From assembly GCA_046706685.1 (NCBI GenBank), contig JBJKPE010000009.1:1-8269 (forward strand): 8,269 nt of DNA, given 5' to 3'. Below are positions 1 through 5,902 of this stretch, in pieces. The translations under genes were made by a program, and so were the position numbers. This DNA is from JARRRD01 sp046706685 (GTDB lineage: Bacteria > Nitrospirota > Thermodesulfovibrionia > Thermodesulfovibrionales > UBA6898). The notes under the pieces are model-generated. The model was not told the origin of the DNA and did no database searches. It saw only the letters and a program-made list of their open reading frames with translations. Within the stretch, counting starts at the first letter, position 1; each line of letters opens with the position of its first letter.

Positions 1-117
1 TGTAAGTCCGAGTCTTTCCGACTGAGGAAATGAATCTGTCATTTTGTATATCTTTAGAGTAAGGGTGTGACTCCTCTTAAACACTTCCATTTCTTCTATA
101 CTGTTAATCTTTGCCAT
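1..117 (-). CDS. Four-helix-bundle protein (23S rRNA intervening-sequence / S23 family), N-terminal part
   Basis: Reading leftward from an ATG at 117, an open frame of 39 codons runs off the window edge, so the gene is partial. The peptide begins MAKINSIEEMEVFKRSH and continues with LTLKIYKMTDSFPQSERLGLT. This matches the opening of four-helix-bundle proteins first described inside 23S rRNA intervening sequences: an acidic/aromatic 'xIEEMEVFK' helix, then 'IYKxTxxFPxxERxGLT' before the second helix. The full family length is about 120 residues, so roughly two thirds is missing. The biochemical role of the family is not established. A weak purine-rich stretch (GGCGGA) lies about 8 nt before the ATG. 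No rRNA sequence is visible here, so this is a free-standing copy. A 13-bp tandem repeat array starts only 14 nt upstream of the start codon. Family call fairly sure; function unknown. Confidence 0.8.
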   Translation of the reverse strand, partial: MAKINSIEEMEVFKRSHTLTLKIYKMTDSFPQSERLGLT

Positions 118-130
118 GTTGTTATCCGCC

Positions 131-209
131 CACTGACACTAATCACTGACACTAATCACTGACACTAATCACTGACACTAATCACTGACACTAATCACTG
201 ACACTGACA
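131..209. repeat. 13-bp tandem repeat array, 5 perfect units plus a partial one
   Basis: The unit CACTGACACTAAT (reverse complement ATTAGTGTCAGTG) occurs five times in perfect register at 131-143, 144-156, 157-169, 170-182 and 183-195. A 10-base partial unit (196-205) and a further GACACT echo follow. There are no spacers, so it is not a CRISPR. The array lies between the four-helix-bundle start (117) and the MOSC gene, and overlaps the last codons and stop of MOSC. Because 13 is not a multiple of three and the unit contains TAG and TGA (minus strand) or TGA and TAA (plus strand), repeated copies give stops in every frame. Perfect identity between units suggests recent expansion and possible length variation between strains (inference). 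Confidence 0.95.
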
Positions 210-637
210 CTTATTTTGTCTCCTGCCCTCACAGTGCCGCCCCTGAGGACCCTGATAAAGATGCCCTCCTTCGGCATGACGCAGTCGCCCGCCTGGTAGT
301 AAATGGCGCACCGGGAATGGCATTCCTTGCCGATCTGGCTGACTTCGCCCATGACTTCATCCCCGATGGTCATGACCGTCCCAACGGGCAGGGATACGAG
401 ATCCAGTCCGCCGGTCGTTATGTTTTCGGCGAAATCTCCGGGAGACACGTCAAGCCCCATGTCTCTCATTTTCCTTATGCTTTCGACGGCAAGAAGACTC
501 ACCTGTCTATGCCATTCGGAAGATGCGTGGGCGTCCCCTTCAATCCCGTATTCTTCCCGGAGGGTGACCGTGTCGACCGGCTTCTTCCTGACGCCCTTTC
601 TGTCGCTTATGTTAACGGAGATGACGGTTCCCGTCAT
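191..637 (-). CDS. Small MOSC-domain protein
   Basis: This 148-residue protein consists of a single MOSC (molybdenum cofactor sulfurase C-terminal) domain. Visible hallmarks are the N-terminal strand MTGTVISVNIS, 'GIEGDAH' at 31-37, 'RQVSLLA' at 44-50, 'GDFAENITTGGLDL' at 67-80 and the family core 'IGKECHSRCAIYYQAGDC' at 102-119, with Cys106, Cys110 and Cys119. MOSC domains are thought to carry sulfur or bind the pterin cofactor in molybdenum-enzyme maturation; stand-alone versions of this size are common in anaerobes, often near moa/mog genes, though none is seen here. I chose the ATG at 637 rather than the in-frame TTG at 649, because a GAGGT Shine-Dalgarno sequence (643-647) sits 5 nt before the ATG and overlaps the TTG. 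The C-terminal residues SVSVSD and the stop codon are written by the tandem repeat array, so the original end may have been altered. Domain call is strong; the precise substrate is unknown. Confidence 0.85.
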   Translation of the reverse strand: MTGTVISVNISDRKGVRKKPVDTVTLREEYGIEGDAHASSEWHRQVSLLAVESIRKMRDMGLDVSPGDFAENITTGGLDLVSLPVGTVMTIGDEVMGEVSQIGKECHSRCAIYYQAGDCVMPKEGIFIRVLRGGTVRAGDKISVSVSD

Positions 638-642
638 TGAGC

Positions 643-647
643 ACCTC
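643..647 (-). promoter_or_regulatory. Ribosome binding site fixing the MOSC start
   Basis: On the minus strand GAGGT is followed by GCTCA and then ATG at 637, a standard spacing. The alternative TTG (647-649) overlaps this site, which argues against it as the start. Confidence 0.6.
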
Positions 648-671
648 AAAAACTGCTAGTGTGCTGTTTAT

Positions 672-752
672 CGTCATTCCCGAGGTAGTAATCGGGAATC
701 CATTATCTCTAAAAACAAAGAGACCTGGATTCCCGTCTGCACGGGAATGACG
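672..752. repeat. 81-bp palindromic repeat element (nested inverted repeats, MITE/REP-like)
   Basis: Outer arms CGTCATTCCCG (672-682) and CGGGAATGACG (742-752) are perfect inverse copies. Inner arms CGGGAATCCA (693-702) and TGGATTCCCG (726-735) are also perfect, and a central TCTCT/AGAGA pair (706-710, 719-723) closes the fold. The ATTCCCG...CGGGAATCCA design is a widespread bacterial palindromic repeat type. It fills most of the 174-bp gap between the MOSC start and the ahcY stop and encodes no credible protein. It could end or stabilise the ahcY transcript. A degenerate relative lies at 3938-4006. Confidence 0.85.
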
Positions 753-811
753 GCCAGGACAACCGAATATACTCAAAGAAGCGCTGGCTGCCAAGATAGC
801 AGGCCCTCTGC

Positions 812-2071
812 CTACGTTCCCATTTCCCAGCTGCTGAGATACTTCTTCTGGGCCGGAGTGAGGGTATCTATTTTTATTCCCATGGACTTCAGTTTCAGCC
901 TCGATATATCGCTGTCGATCTTCTCGGGAACGCCGTAAACCTTCTTCTCCATTTTCCTGTAATTTTTTGCCATGTATTCGGCGCACAGAGCCTGGTTAGC
1001 GAAGCTCATATCCATGACCGCCGAGGGATGACCTTCCGCAGCGGCGAGATTGATCAGGCGTCCTTCGCCTAGAAGATAAATTCTCTTGCCGTTTTTCAGC
1101 GTGTACTCTTCAACAAAATCCCTGATCTGCCGTCTGGATTTTGCCATCTTCCCGAGGGCCTCGATAGAAATTTCGACGTTGAAATGTCCCGAATTGCAGA
1201 AAATAGCGCCGTCCTTCATCAGGCGGAAACATTCCCCGAATATTACATCGATGTCGCCCGTAGCAGTGACGAATATGTCTCCGAGCCTTGCGGCTTCCCT
1301 CATGGGCATCACTTCGAACCCGTCCATCGTTGCCTCGAGCGCCCTCAGGGGGTTTACCTCGGTGACGATCGCACGAGCACCCATGCCTTTGGCCCTCATG
1401 GCTATGCCCTTGCTGCACCAGCCATAGCCGGCTACCACGAATACCGACCCGGCTATCAGCCTGTTTGTCGCCCTCAGGATACCGTCGATAGTGGACTGGC
1501 CGGTGCCGTAACGGTTATCGAAGAGGTATTTGGTGTAGGCATCGTTGACCGCAATTATAGGATATTCAAGAACGCCCTTTTCGGCCATTGCCCTCAGCCT
1601 GATTACGCCGGTGGTGGTCTCTTCAGTGCCCCCTATCAGGTCTTTCAGGAGTTTCTTTTCCTTCGTGTGAATTGTGGATACCAGATCGGCTCCGTCATCC
1701 ATTGTGATATTGGGTTTTACTGAGAGGGCCGCCATTATATGTTTGTAGTATGTCTTGTGGTCTTCTCCTTTTATGGCGAAAACCGGAATTCCGGAGTTCT
1801 TGACCAGGGATGCCGCGACGTCGTCCTGGGTGCTCAGCGGGTTGGAAGCGCAAAGATAGGTATCGGCGCCACCGGCCTTGAGAGTCTCCATCAGGTTTCC
1901 GGTTTCGGTCGTCACATGAAGGCAGGCCGCGAGCTTCAAGCCTTTAAGGGGTTTTTCCCTGGTGAACCTTTCCTTTATGCTCTTCAGCACCGGCATCTCC
2001 CTTGCGGCCCATTCGATTCTCAGTTGGCCCTTTGAGGCCAGCTTGATATCTTTGACGTCGTGTTTGATCAT
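812..2071 (-). CDS. ahcY: Adenosylhomocysteinase (S-adenosyl-L-homocysteine hydrolase), short archaeal/Thermotoga type
   Basis: This cytosolic NAD-dependent enzyme splits S-adenosylhomocysteine into homocysteine and adenosine, relieving product inhibition of methyltransferases. Visible family motifs are HVTTETGNL (52-60), the substrate region with D125/D126 in 'TMDDGADL', 'GGTEETTTG' (147-155), 'NDAYTKYLFDNRYGTGQS' (176-193) with Lys181 and Asp185, the NAD-binding loop 'VVAGYGWCSKG' (212-222), 'TEVNP' (237-241), 'NSGHF' with His296 and 'AAAEGHP' with His348. At 419 residues it is the short form. It ends YLSSWEMGT instead of the lysine/tyrosine tail of classical bacterial and eukaryotic enzymes, as in archaeal and Thermotoga homologues. 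The third glycine of the dinucleotide loop is Ser220. An AAGGAGG site sits 4 nt before the ATG. It lies 147 bp downstream of metK on the same strand, consistent with a methyl-cycle pair. Identification is near certain. Confidence 0.97.
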   Translation of the reverse strand: MIKHDVKDIKLASKGQLRIEWAAREMPVLKSIKERFTREKPLKGLKLAACLHVTTETGNLMETLKAGGADTYLCASNPLSTQDDVAASLVKNSGIPVFAIKGEDHKTYYKHIMAALSVKPNITMDDGADLVSTIHTKEKKLLKDLIGGTEETTTGVIRLRAMAEKGVLEYPIIAVNDAYTKYLFDNRYGTGQSTIDGILRATNRLIAGSVFVVAGYGWCSKGIAMRAKGMGARAIVTEVNPLRALEATMDGFEVMPMREAARLGDIFVTATGDIDVIFGECFRLMKDGAIFCNSGHFNVEISIEALGKMAKSRRQIRDFVEEYTLKNGKRIYLLGEGRLINLAAAEGHPSAVMDMSFANQALCAEYMAKNYRKMEKKVYGVPEKIDSDISRLKLKSMGIKIDTLTPAQKKYLSSWEMGT

Positions 2072-2089
2072 GAATCCTCCTTATTTCTT

Positions 2090-2210
2090 AGTGTCAGTGT
2101 CCGGTGTCGGTGTCAGTGGCGGGAATAACGCAGACTCATATAGCCCATGGTTGTCCAGCGCTTTATTGCCCCGGTAAGCGCAGCTCTTTTCTGACACTTA
2201 CACTGACACT
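2090..2210. repeat. Inverted AGTGTCAGTGT repeats flanking about 100 bp in the metK-ahcY gap
   Basis: AGTGTCAGTGT (2090-2100) is matched by its exact inverse ACACTGACACT (2200-2210). Further echoes, GGTGTCGGTGTCAGTG at 2103-2118 and CTGACACTTA at 2191-2200, surround the arms. Between them is a GCGCTT/AAGCGC stem (2158-2163, 2176-2181, 12-base loop). The arms share their core with the tandem array at 131-205. No gene is seen in this 147-bp gap. The structure does not resemble the SAM or SAH riboswitch consensus I know, so I call it only a repeat. Confidence 0.7.
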
Positions 2211-2218
2211 GTTTACTA

Positions 2219-3370
2219 TTACAGTCCGGCTTCCCTTCTCAGTGCAGCGGCCTTGTCCGTTTTTTCCCACGAAAAGTCCGGATCGTTCTTTCCGAAGTGG
2301 CCATAGGCGGCCGTTTTACGGAATATGGGACGTCTGAGATCCAGACTTTCGATAATCCCTTTAGGTGTGAGATCAAAGTTCTTCCTTATGATCGGGACTA
2401 TCTTTTCCTCTTCTATTTTTCCCGTGCCGAAGGTATCGACAAGGATCGAAACGGGATCCGGAACGCCTATTGCGTAAGCAAGCTGGACCTCCGCCCTCTC
2501 CGCGATGCCCGAGGCAACAACATTCTTGGCAATATATCTCGAAATGTAGGCGCCGGAACGGTCGACTTTCGTGGGGTCTTTGCCGGAGAAGCAGCCTCCC
2601 CCATGGCTTCCCACGCCGCCGTAACTGTCTACAATTATCTTTCTCCCCGTGAGGCCGGTGTCTCCCATCGGTCCGCCTACGACAAAACGGCCAGTGGGGT
2701 TTATATAATATTTGACGGACTCCTCATCGAGAAGTTCCTGCGGCAAAACAGGTTTAACGACTTTTTCGATTATGTCTTCCTTGAGGTCTTTCAGGTGGAC
2801 ATCAGGGCTGTGCTGCGAGGAAACCACAACAGTGTCTATCCTGAAGGGCTTTCCGTCACGGTATTCGATCGTAACCTGTGACTTGCCGTCCGGCCTCAGA
2901 TAGGGGAGAATCTCCTGCTTTCTCATCTCCGACAGACGCATCGCTATCTTGTGGGCCAGCATGATAGGCAGGGGCATCAATTCCTCGGTCTCGTTGCACG
3001 CGAACCCGAACATCAGCCCCTGGTCTCCGGCGCCCCCGGTGTCAACGCCCATAGCGATGTCCGACGACTGCTGGTCTATCGACGTGATGACCGAGCAGGT
3101 TTCATAGTCGAAGCCGTATTTCGCGCGGGTATATCCTATATCTCTTATCGTCTGTCTAACTATGTCGGGTATGTGGACATAGCACGTGGTGGAAATCTCT
3201 CCTGAAACAAAAGCGAGGCCTGTCGTAACCAATGTTTCACAGGCGACCCTTGCTACAGGGTCCTGCCCTATTATCGCGTCCAAAATGGCATCAGATATCT
3301 GGTCGGCAATTTTGTCGGGATGGCCTTCTGTCACCGATTCCGATGTAAAAAAGTAGTCCTTTTTCGCCAT
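2219..3370 (-). CDS. metK: S-adenosylmethionine synthetase (methionine adenosyltransferase)
   Basis: This cytosolic enzyme makes S-adenosylmethionine from methionine and ATP, releasing phosphate and pyrophosphate. It supplies methyl groups and the cofactor of radical-SAM enzymes. The 383-residue length is normal for bacterial MetK. Visible motifs are 'SESVTEGHPDK' (10-20) with His17, the signature 'GAGDQGLMFG' (113-122), 'INPTGRFVVGGPMGDTGLTG' (223-242) and the glycine-rich phosphate loop 'GGGCFSGKDPTKVDRS' (257-272), where the usual GGGAFS carries Cys in place of Ala. 'RKTAAYGHFG' near the C-terminus is also typical. The start is the ATG at 3370, 7 nt after an AAAGGAG site (3378-3384). It is divergent from the universal stress protein gene and lies upstream of ahcY, which recycles the product of the methyl transfers it fuels. 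Confidence 0.98.
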   Translation of the reverse strand: MAKKDYFFTSESVTEGHPDKIADQISDAILDAIIGQDPVARVACETLVTTGLAFVSGEISTTCYVHIPDIVRQTIRDIGYTRAKYGFDYETCSVITSIDQQSSDIAMGVDTGGAGDQGLMFGFACNETEELMPLPIMLAHKIAMRLSEMRKQEILPYLRPDGKSQVTIEYRDGKPFRIDTVVVSSQHSPDVHLKDLKEDIIEKVVKPVLPQELLDEESVKYYINPTGRFVVGGPMGDTGLTGRKIIVDSYGGVGSHGGGCFSGKDPTKVDRSGAYISRYIAKNVVASGIAERAEVQLAYAIGVPDPVSILVDTFGTGKIEEEKIVPIIRKNFDLTPKGIIESLDLRRPIFRKTAAYGHFGKNDPDFSWEKTDKAAALRREAGL

Positions 3371-3430
3371 AGGGATTCTCCTTTGAATATAAACTGAACT
3401 ATTAGTGTACCTTTTTTGCCTTAAAAAAAA

Positions 3431-3460
3431 AAGACAGAGGTGCGATTATTCTGGTAAAAT
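3431..3460 (+). promoter_or_regulatory. Candidate sigma-70-type promoter of the universal stress gene
   Basis: AAGACA (3431-3436) and TAAAAT (3455-3460) are 18 bp apart. The -10 box is preceded by TGG, giving an extended -10. Upstream are an A10 tract (3423-3432) and a T6 tract (3412-3417), which may bend DNA or act as an UP element. The -35 is weak. The predicted start near 3467 leaves a leader of about 13 nt. Confidence 0.45.
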
Positions 3461-3479
3461 TCACTCAAAAGGAGGAGAT

Positions 3480-3896
3480 ATGAGGAAAATTCTCGTTGCT
3501 CACGACGGCTCCAAGCCATCCGAAAAGGCCCTGAGAAAGGCATTTGATATAGCCGGCAAATTCGGCTCGTCGGTGACTGTTGTCTCGGTCATACCCGAAT
3601 TTTACCTCGTTGACCTTTTGGAGGCCGACAGGGTGAAGATCGTGAGAACACTCGAAGATGAGGCAAAAAAGATGCTGGGGAAGATCAAGGAGAGACATAA
3701 GGGACAGCTCCGCCTTAAGACCGTGCTGAAAAGGGGCAACCCAGCGGAAGTGGTCCTCGAAGAGGCAGGGAAGATGAAGGCGAGCCTGATCATTACCGGC
3801 TCTCACGGACGCCACGGCGCCCAGAAATTCCTGCTCGGGAGCGTTTCTTCAAAAATCGTAGACCACGCCGACTGTTCGGTTCTAGTGGTGAAATAA
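3480..3896 (+). CDS. Universal stress protein, single domain, ATP-binding type
   Basis: This is a 138-residue UspA-family protein, the usual length for a single-domain member. It opens with 'MRKILVAHDGSKPSEKALRKA', a typical first strand and helix with the nucleotide-contacting Asp9. It ends with the family ATP motif G-x2-G-x9-G-S, read as G107-S-H-G110 and then G120-S121, followed by 'SSKIVDHADCSVLVVK'. The intact motif suggests an ATP-binding member. Such proteins are cytoplasmic dimers linked to survival under starvation or stress, by mechanisms that are mostly unclear. An upstream in-frame ATG (3405) is possible, but the ATG at 3480 has a strong AAGGAGGAG site (3469-3477) and matches the family N-terminus, so I use it. 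The gene stands alone on the plus strand, divergent from metK and convergent with the SDR gene. Confidence 0.93.
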   Translation: MRKILVAHDGSKPSEKALRKAFDIAGKFGSSVTVVSVIPEFYLVDLLEADRVKIVRTLEDEAKKMLGKIKERHKGQLRLKTVLKRGNPAEVVLEEAGKMKASLIITGSHGRHGAQKFLLGSVSSKIVDHADCSVLVVK

Positions 3897-3937
3897 CATC
3901 CGCATTGATTTTTTGCCATTATCGGGGTGTTTGCGCA

Positions 3938-4006
3938 ATTCCCGCGAAGGCGGGAATCCATGTTTTTCAGGGTCTAAAGCGGCTCCCCGCCTTCGCGAGG
4001 GTGACG
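3938..4006. repeat. Degenerate second copy of the palindromic repeat element
   Basis: ATTCCCGC-GAAG-GCGGGAAT (3938-3957) forms a perfect 8-bp hairpin. CGCGAAGGCGGG (3943-3954) is repeated inverted as CCCGCCTTCGCG (3986-3997), and GTGACGG (4001-4007) corresponds to the outer CGTCA end seen in the 672-752 element. The left outer arm has decayed. It sits in the 211-bp gap between two convergent genes, and six T residues follow at 4009-4014, so it may help end the usp transcript. The rest of the gap contains only a short ACTTCTG direct repeat (4067-4073, 4081-4087). Confidence 0.75.
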
Positions 4007-4107
4007 GATTTTTTCCAAAATTGAATTTGAGATAGGTTCATATAGCCTGAGTCGCTTCCTACGTTCACTTCTGCATTCTAACTTCTGACTTTGGTCTGCG
4101 GCATGCC

Positions 4108-4995
4108 CTACTGGTTGATGAACTCCCGCAGGGCATCTTCGAATCTGGCCGGTTTGAAGTCGAAATTCTTTTCGATGGCATCGATATCACAGATATTGTC
4201 TATTTCGAGAAGCCTCAACTGGTCCGATGTTACAGGCGGAGACGCCAGTATATTTTCGAGCAGGGAGGCTGAAAATTTCATTATTCCCATGGGTATATTC
4301 AGGACCGTCTTCCTTCGCCCGAGGGCCTCTGACATTATTTCCACCATTCTGCTGTAAGTGAGTTGCTCGGGACCGCCGATTTCGTAGCTTGAAAGGTATT
4401 TAGCCGGGGTTTCGATCACTTTGCCGATGCACCTAAGCCAGTCTTTGATGTAAACAGGCTGAAATCTTGCGTTGCCTTTGCCGGGGACGGGCAGGACAGG
4501 GGAGAGTTTGATCATCTCCACCATCTTTTTAGTAAAACCGTCCCAGGGGCCTATTATCAACGACGGCCTGAAAATTGTAAACCGGAGTCCGCTCTGTTTT
4601 ACTATGTCCTCCGCTTCGGCCTTGGTTTTAAGGTAGCCCGACCAGGAGCTTTTGTCTGCGCCGAGCGCCGACTGGTAGAAAAAATGTCCGACACCTGCCC
4701 GCTTCGCCTCCTCGACGAGGTTGGATGTGCCCTGAGTGTGGACGGCCTGGAAGGTCGACTTTCCCTTTTCCTGGATAATTCCGACGAGATGGATCACGAG
4801 GTCGCCGGCCCCCAGAACTCCTTTAAGTGTATCAGGAGCGGTTATATCGCCGATTACTGTTTCAATTCCCCTGGCCGCAAGACGGTCTCCCGCTTTTTCG
4901 GAACGGACCAGGCATTTGAGACGGTGATTTTTTGCAGAAAGATCGTCGATCAGGTGGCTGCCAACGAAACCGGTTGCTCCTGCGATAAATATCAT
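4108..4995 (-). CDS. NAD(P)-binding atypical SDR, NDUFA9-like (complex I 39-kDa subunit-like) family
   Basis: This 295-residue protein has an N-terminal Rossmann fold with the GATGFVG nucleotide loop (6-12). 'VIGDIT' (47-52) follows the third strand, 'HLVGII' lies at 69-74, and 'YLKTK' at 121-125 supplies the SDR Tyr-x3-Lys pair. Also visible are 'TIFRPSLIIGP' (140-150) and 'RFQPVYIKDW' (177-186), typical of the NDUFA9-like group (SDR_a5) of atypical SDRs. The C-terminal part 'YEIGGPEQLTYSRMVEIM' is the substrate-side region found in the group. Bacterial members are usually annotated as NAD-dependent epimerase/dehydratase or NmrA-like; the substrate is not predictable. No respiratory complex I genes are visible nearby. 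The start is the ATG at 4995, preceded by an unusual G8 tract. A general nucleoside-diphosphate-sugar epimerase is less likely given the NDUFA9-like motifs. Confidence 0.85.
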   Translation of the reverse strand: MIFIAGATGFVGSHLIDDLSAKNHRLKCLVRSEKAGDRLAARGIETVIGDITAPDTLKGVLGAGDLVIHLVGIIQEKGKSTFQAVHTQGTSNLVEEAKRAGVGHFFYQSALGADKSSWSGYLKTKAEAEDIVKQSGLRFTIFRPSLIIGPWDGFTKKMVEMIKLSPVLPVPGKGNARFQPVYIKDWLRCIGKVIETPAKYLSSYEIGGPEQLTYSRMVEIMSEALGRRKTVLNIPMGIMKFSASLLENILASPPVTSDQLRLLEIDNICDIDAIEKNFDFKPARFEDALREFINQ

Positions 4996-5000
4996 GATTT

Positions 5001-5015
5001 CCCCCCCCTTTTTTT
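5001..5015 (-). promoter_or_regulatory. Homopolymeric ribosome binding region (A7 then G8) of the SDR gene
   Basis: On the minus strand an A7 run (5009-5015) is followed directly by a G8 run (5001-5008), then AAATC and the ATG at 4995. The G run stands where the Shine-Dalgarno sequence should be and no other candidate is present. Confidence 0.6.
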
Positions 5016-5105
5016 ACCACAGAGACACTGAGTCACAGAGACAGGATCAGTTTAAGATGCTCTCTTGTCTCGCACGGTTACCCCGCGTCTCAGTATCTCT
5101 CCGGT
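5016..5105. repeat. 90-bp element with 19-base imperfect terminal inverted repeats
   Basis: The left end ACCACAGAGACACTGAGTC (5016-5034) matches the inverse of the right end (5087-5105, reading ACCGGAGAGATACTGAGAC) at 15 of 19 positions. The interior (about 52 bp) has no coding potential that I can see. The element sits immediately upstream of the SDR ribosome binding region, so it could hold that gene's promoter. CACAGAG-type repeats are common in bacterial intergenic DNA. The rest of the 286-bp gap (5106-5281) contains only the candidate terminator at 5213-5236. Confidence 0.65.
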
Positions 5106-5212
5106 TATTCTCCAACCACTTCATCAGTAAACTTCAGACGTAAGGCTCTGGAACAAGGCGGGATAGAGGTCCCGAGCGGTTTCTTTTGCCGATGGTCCTG
5201 CAGTATTTATAG

Positions 5213-5236
5213 GAAAAATAAGGAGGCAAAAGCCTC
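5213..5236 (-). terminator. Candidate intrinsic terminator of the ferritin-fumarase operon
   Basis: On the minus strand GAGGC-TTTT-GCCTC (5236-5223) forms a 5-bp GC-rich hairpin, followed by CTTATTTTT, with five T residues at 5218-5214. It lies 46 bp beyond the stop of fumarase beta. The stem is short, so its efficiency is uncertain. Confidence 0.5.
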
Positions 5237-5281
5237 GGAGCGCAGCGAGAATGAGAGAGGGGCCTCTGTCCTGTCGCCCAT

Positions 5282-5902
5282 TCATGAGTAATCCCGGCTC
5301 AGTGATTGCGATGTTCGGGGCCCTGTCAGCTCCGAGAGCTTCATGTAAGACGCCCTTTCGATTTCCTTATGTATATTATTCCCGCGGGCGTCCATAGTCA
5401 CTATTGCAGGAAACTCCTCTACTTCAAAAAGCCACATGGCTTCGGTCGGTCCGAACTCCTCCAATTTCCAGACGCCCAGAGTCCTCGTTATCCTGTCCGC
5501 AAGAAAGGCGGCAGCGCCTCCGATTGTATGGAAATATACGCAGGAATGATCTTTAAGTGCCCGCAGGGTTTTTTCTCCCATACCGCCTTTGCCCATAATC
5601 CCTCTTACTCCGTACTCTTCGATGATCTGCGGCGTATACGCCTCAACGCGCATGCTTGTCGTAGGCCCGGCGGACACGGCCTGAAATTCGCCATCGAGCT
5701 TTTTCATCACGGGTCCGCAATGGTAGACAATGGCTCCCGAGAGATCAAAAGGTATGTCTTCTTTGGGCGGCCTTTTTTCGAAGAGGTACTTGTGAACTCT
5801 GTCCCTGCCGGTCACGACACGGCCCGTAATCGATACAGCGTCGCCTGCGTTCAGAGCGCCCACATCCTCGCTGGACAGCGGAAGTGAGACCGGCTTCACC
5901 AT
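5282..5902 (-). CDS. Fumarate hydratase class I, beta subunit
   Basis: This 206-residue protein corresponds to the C-terminal half of single-chain class I fumarases and to the beta subunit of two-subunit Fe-S hydro-lyases. Visible features are 'GRVVTGRDRVHKYL' (27-40), with the Arg-Asp-x2-His substrate-side residues, 'YHCGPV' (60-65), 'SAGPTTSMR' (77-85), 'GIMGKGGMGEKT' (101-112) and 'FHTIGGAAAFLA' (124-135). With the alpha subunit it forms the cytosolic enzyme that interconverts fumarate and malate in the TCA cycle, run in either direction. The ATG at 5902 overlaps the last seven bases of the alpha gene (ATGGTGA), indicating translational coupling. L(+)-tartrate dehydratase beta is the main alternative in this superfamily; in the absence of tartrate genes fumarase is preferred. 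Confidence 0.92.
   Translation of the reverse strand: MVKPVSLPLSSEDVGALNAGDAVSITGRVVTGRDRVHKYLFEKRPPKEDIPFDLSGAIVYHCGPVMKKLDGEFQAVSAGPTTSMRVEAYTPQIIEEYGVRGIMGKGGMGEKTLRALKDHSCVYFHTIGGAAAFLADRITRTLGVWKLEEFGPTEAMWLFEVEEFPAIVTMDARGNNIHKEIERASYMKLSELTGPRTSQSLSRDYS

Noticed and set aside
131..209. Possible CRISPR array
   Set aside because: Units are 13 bp and directly adjacent with no spacers; this is a simple tandem repeat.
612..986. Open reading frame of 124 codons on the minus strand
   Set aside because: It overlaps the ahcY end in another frame, crosses the palindromic repeat and resembles no family.
2072..2218. SAM or SAH riboswitch in the metK-ahcY gap
   Set aside because: Only a GCGCTG-like fragment and repeat arms are present; the conserved pairing and core bases of known SAM/SAH riboswitches are not recognisable.
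2136..4047. Shared decamer TCATATAGCC at 2136-2145 and 4038-4047
   Set aside because: A ten-base match is expected by chance many times in a window of this size and the flanks differ.
4067..4087. ACTTCTG direct repeat just after the SDR stop
   Set aside because: Only two 7-base copies; too short to call a repeat family, although its style recalls the tandem array at 131-205.
5251..5394. Small plus-strand frame starting ATGAGAGAGG after an AAGGAGG sequence
   Set aside because: The purine run is about 25 nt away, too far for a ribosome binding site, and most of the frame is antisense to fumarase beta with no family resemblance.
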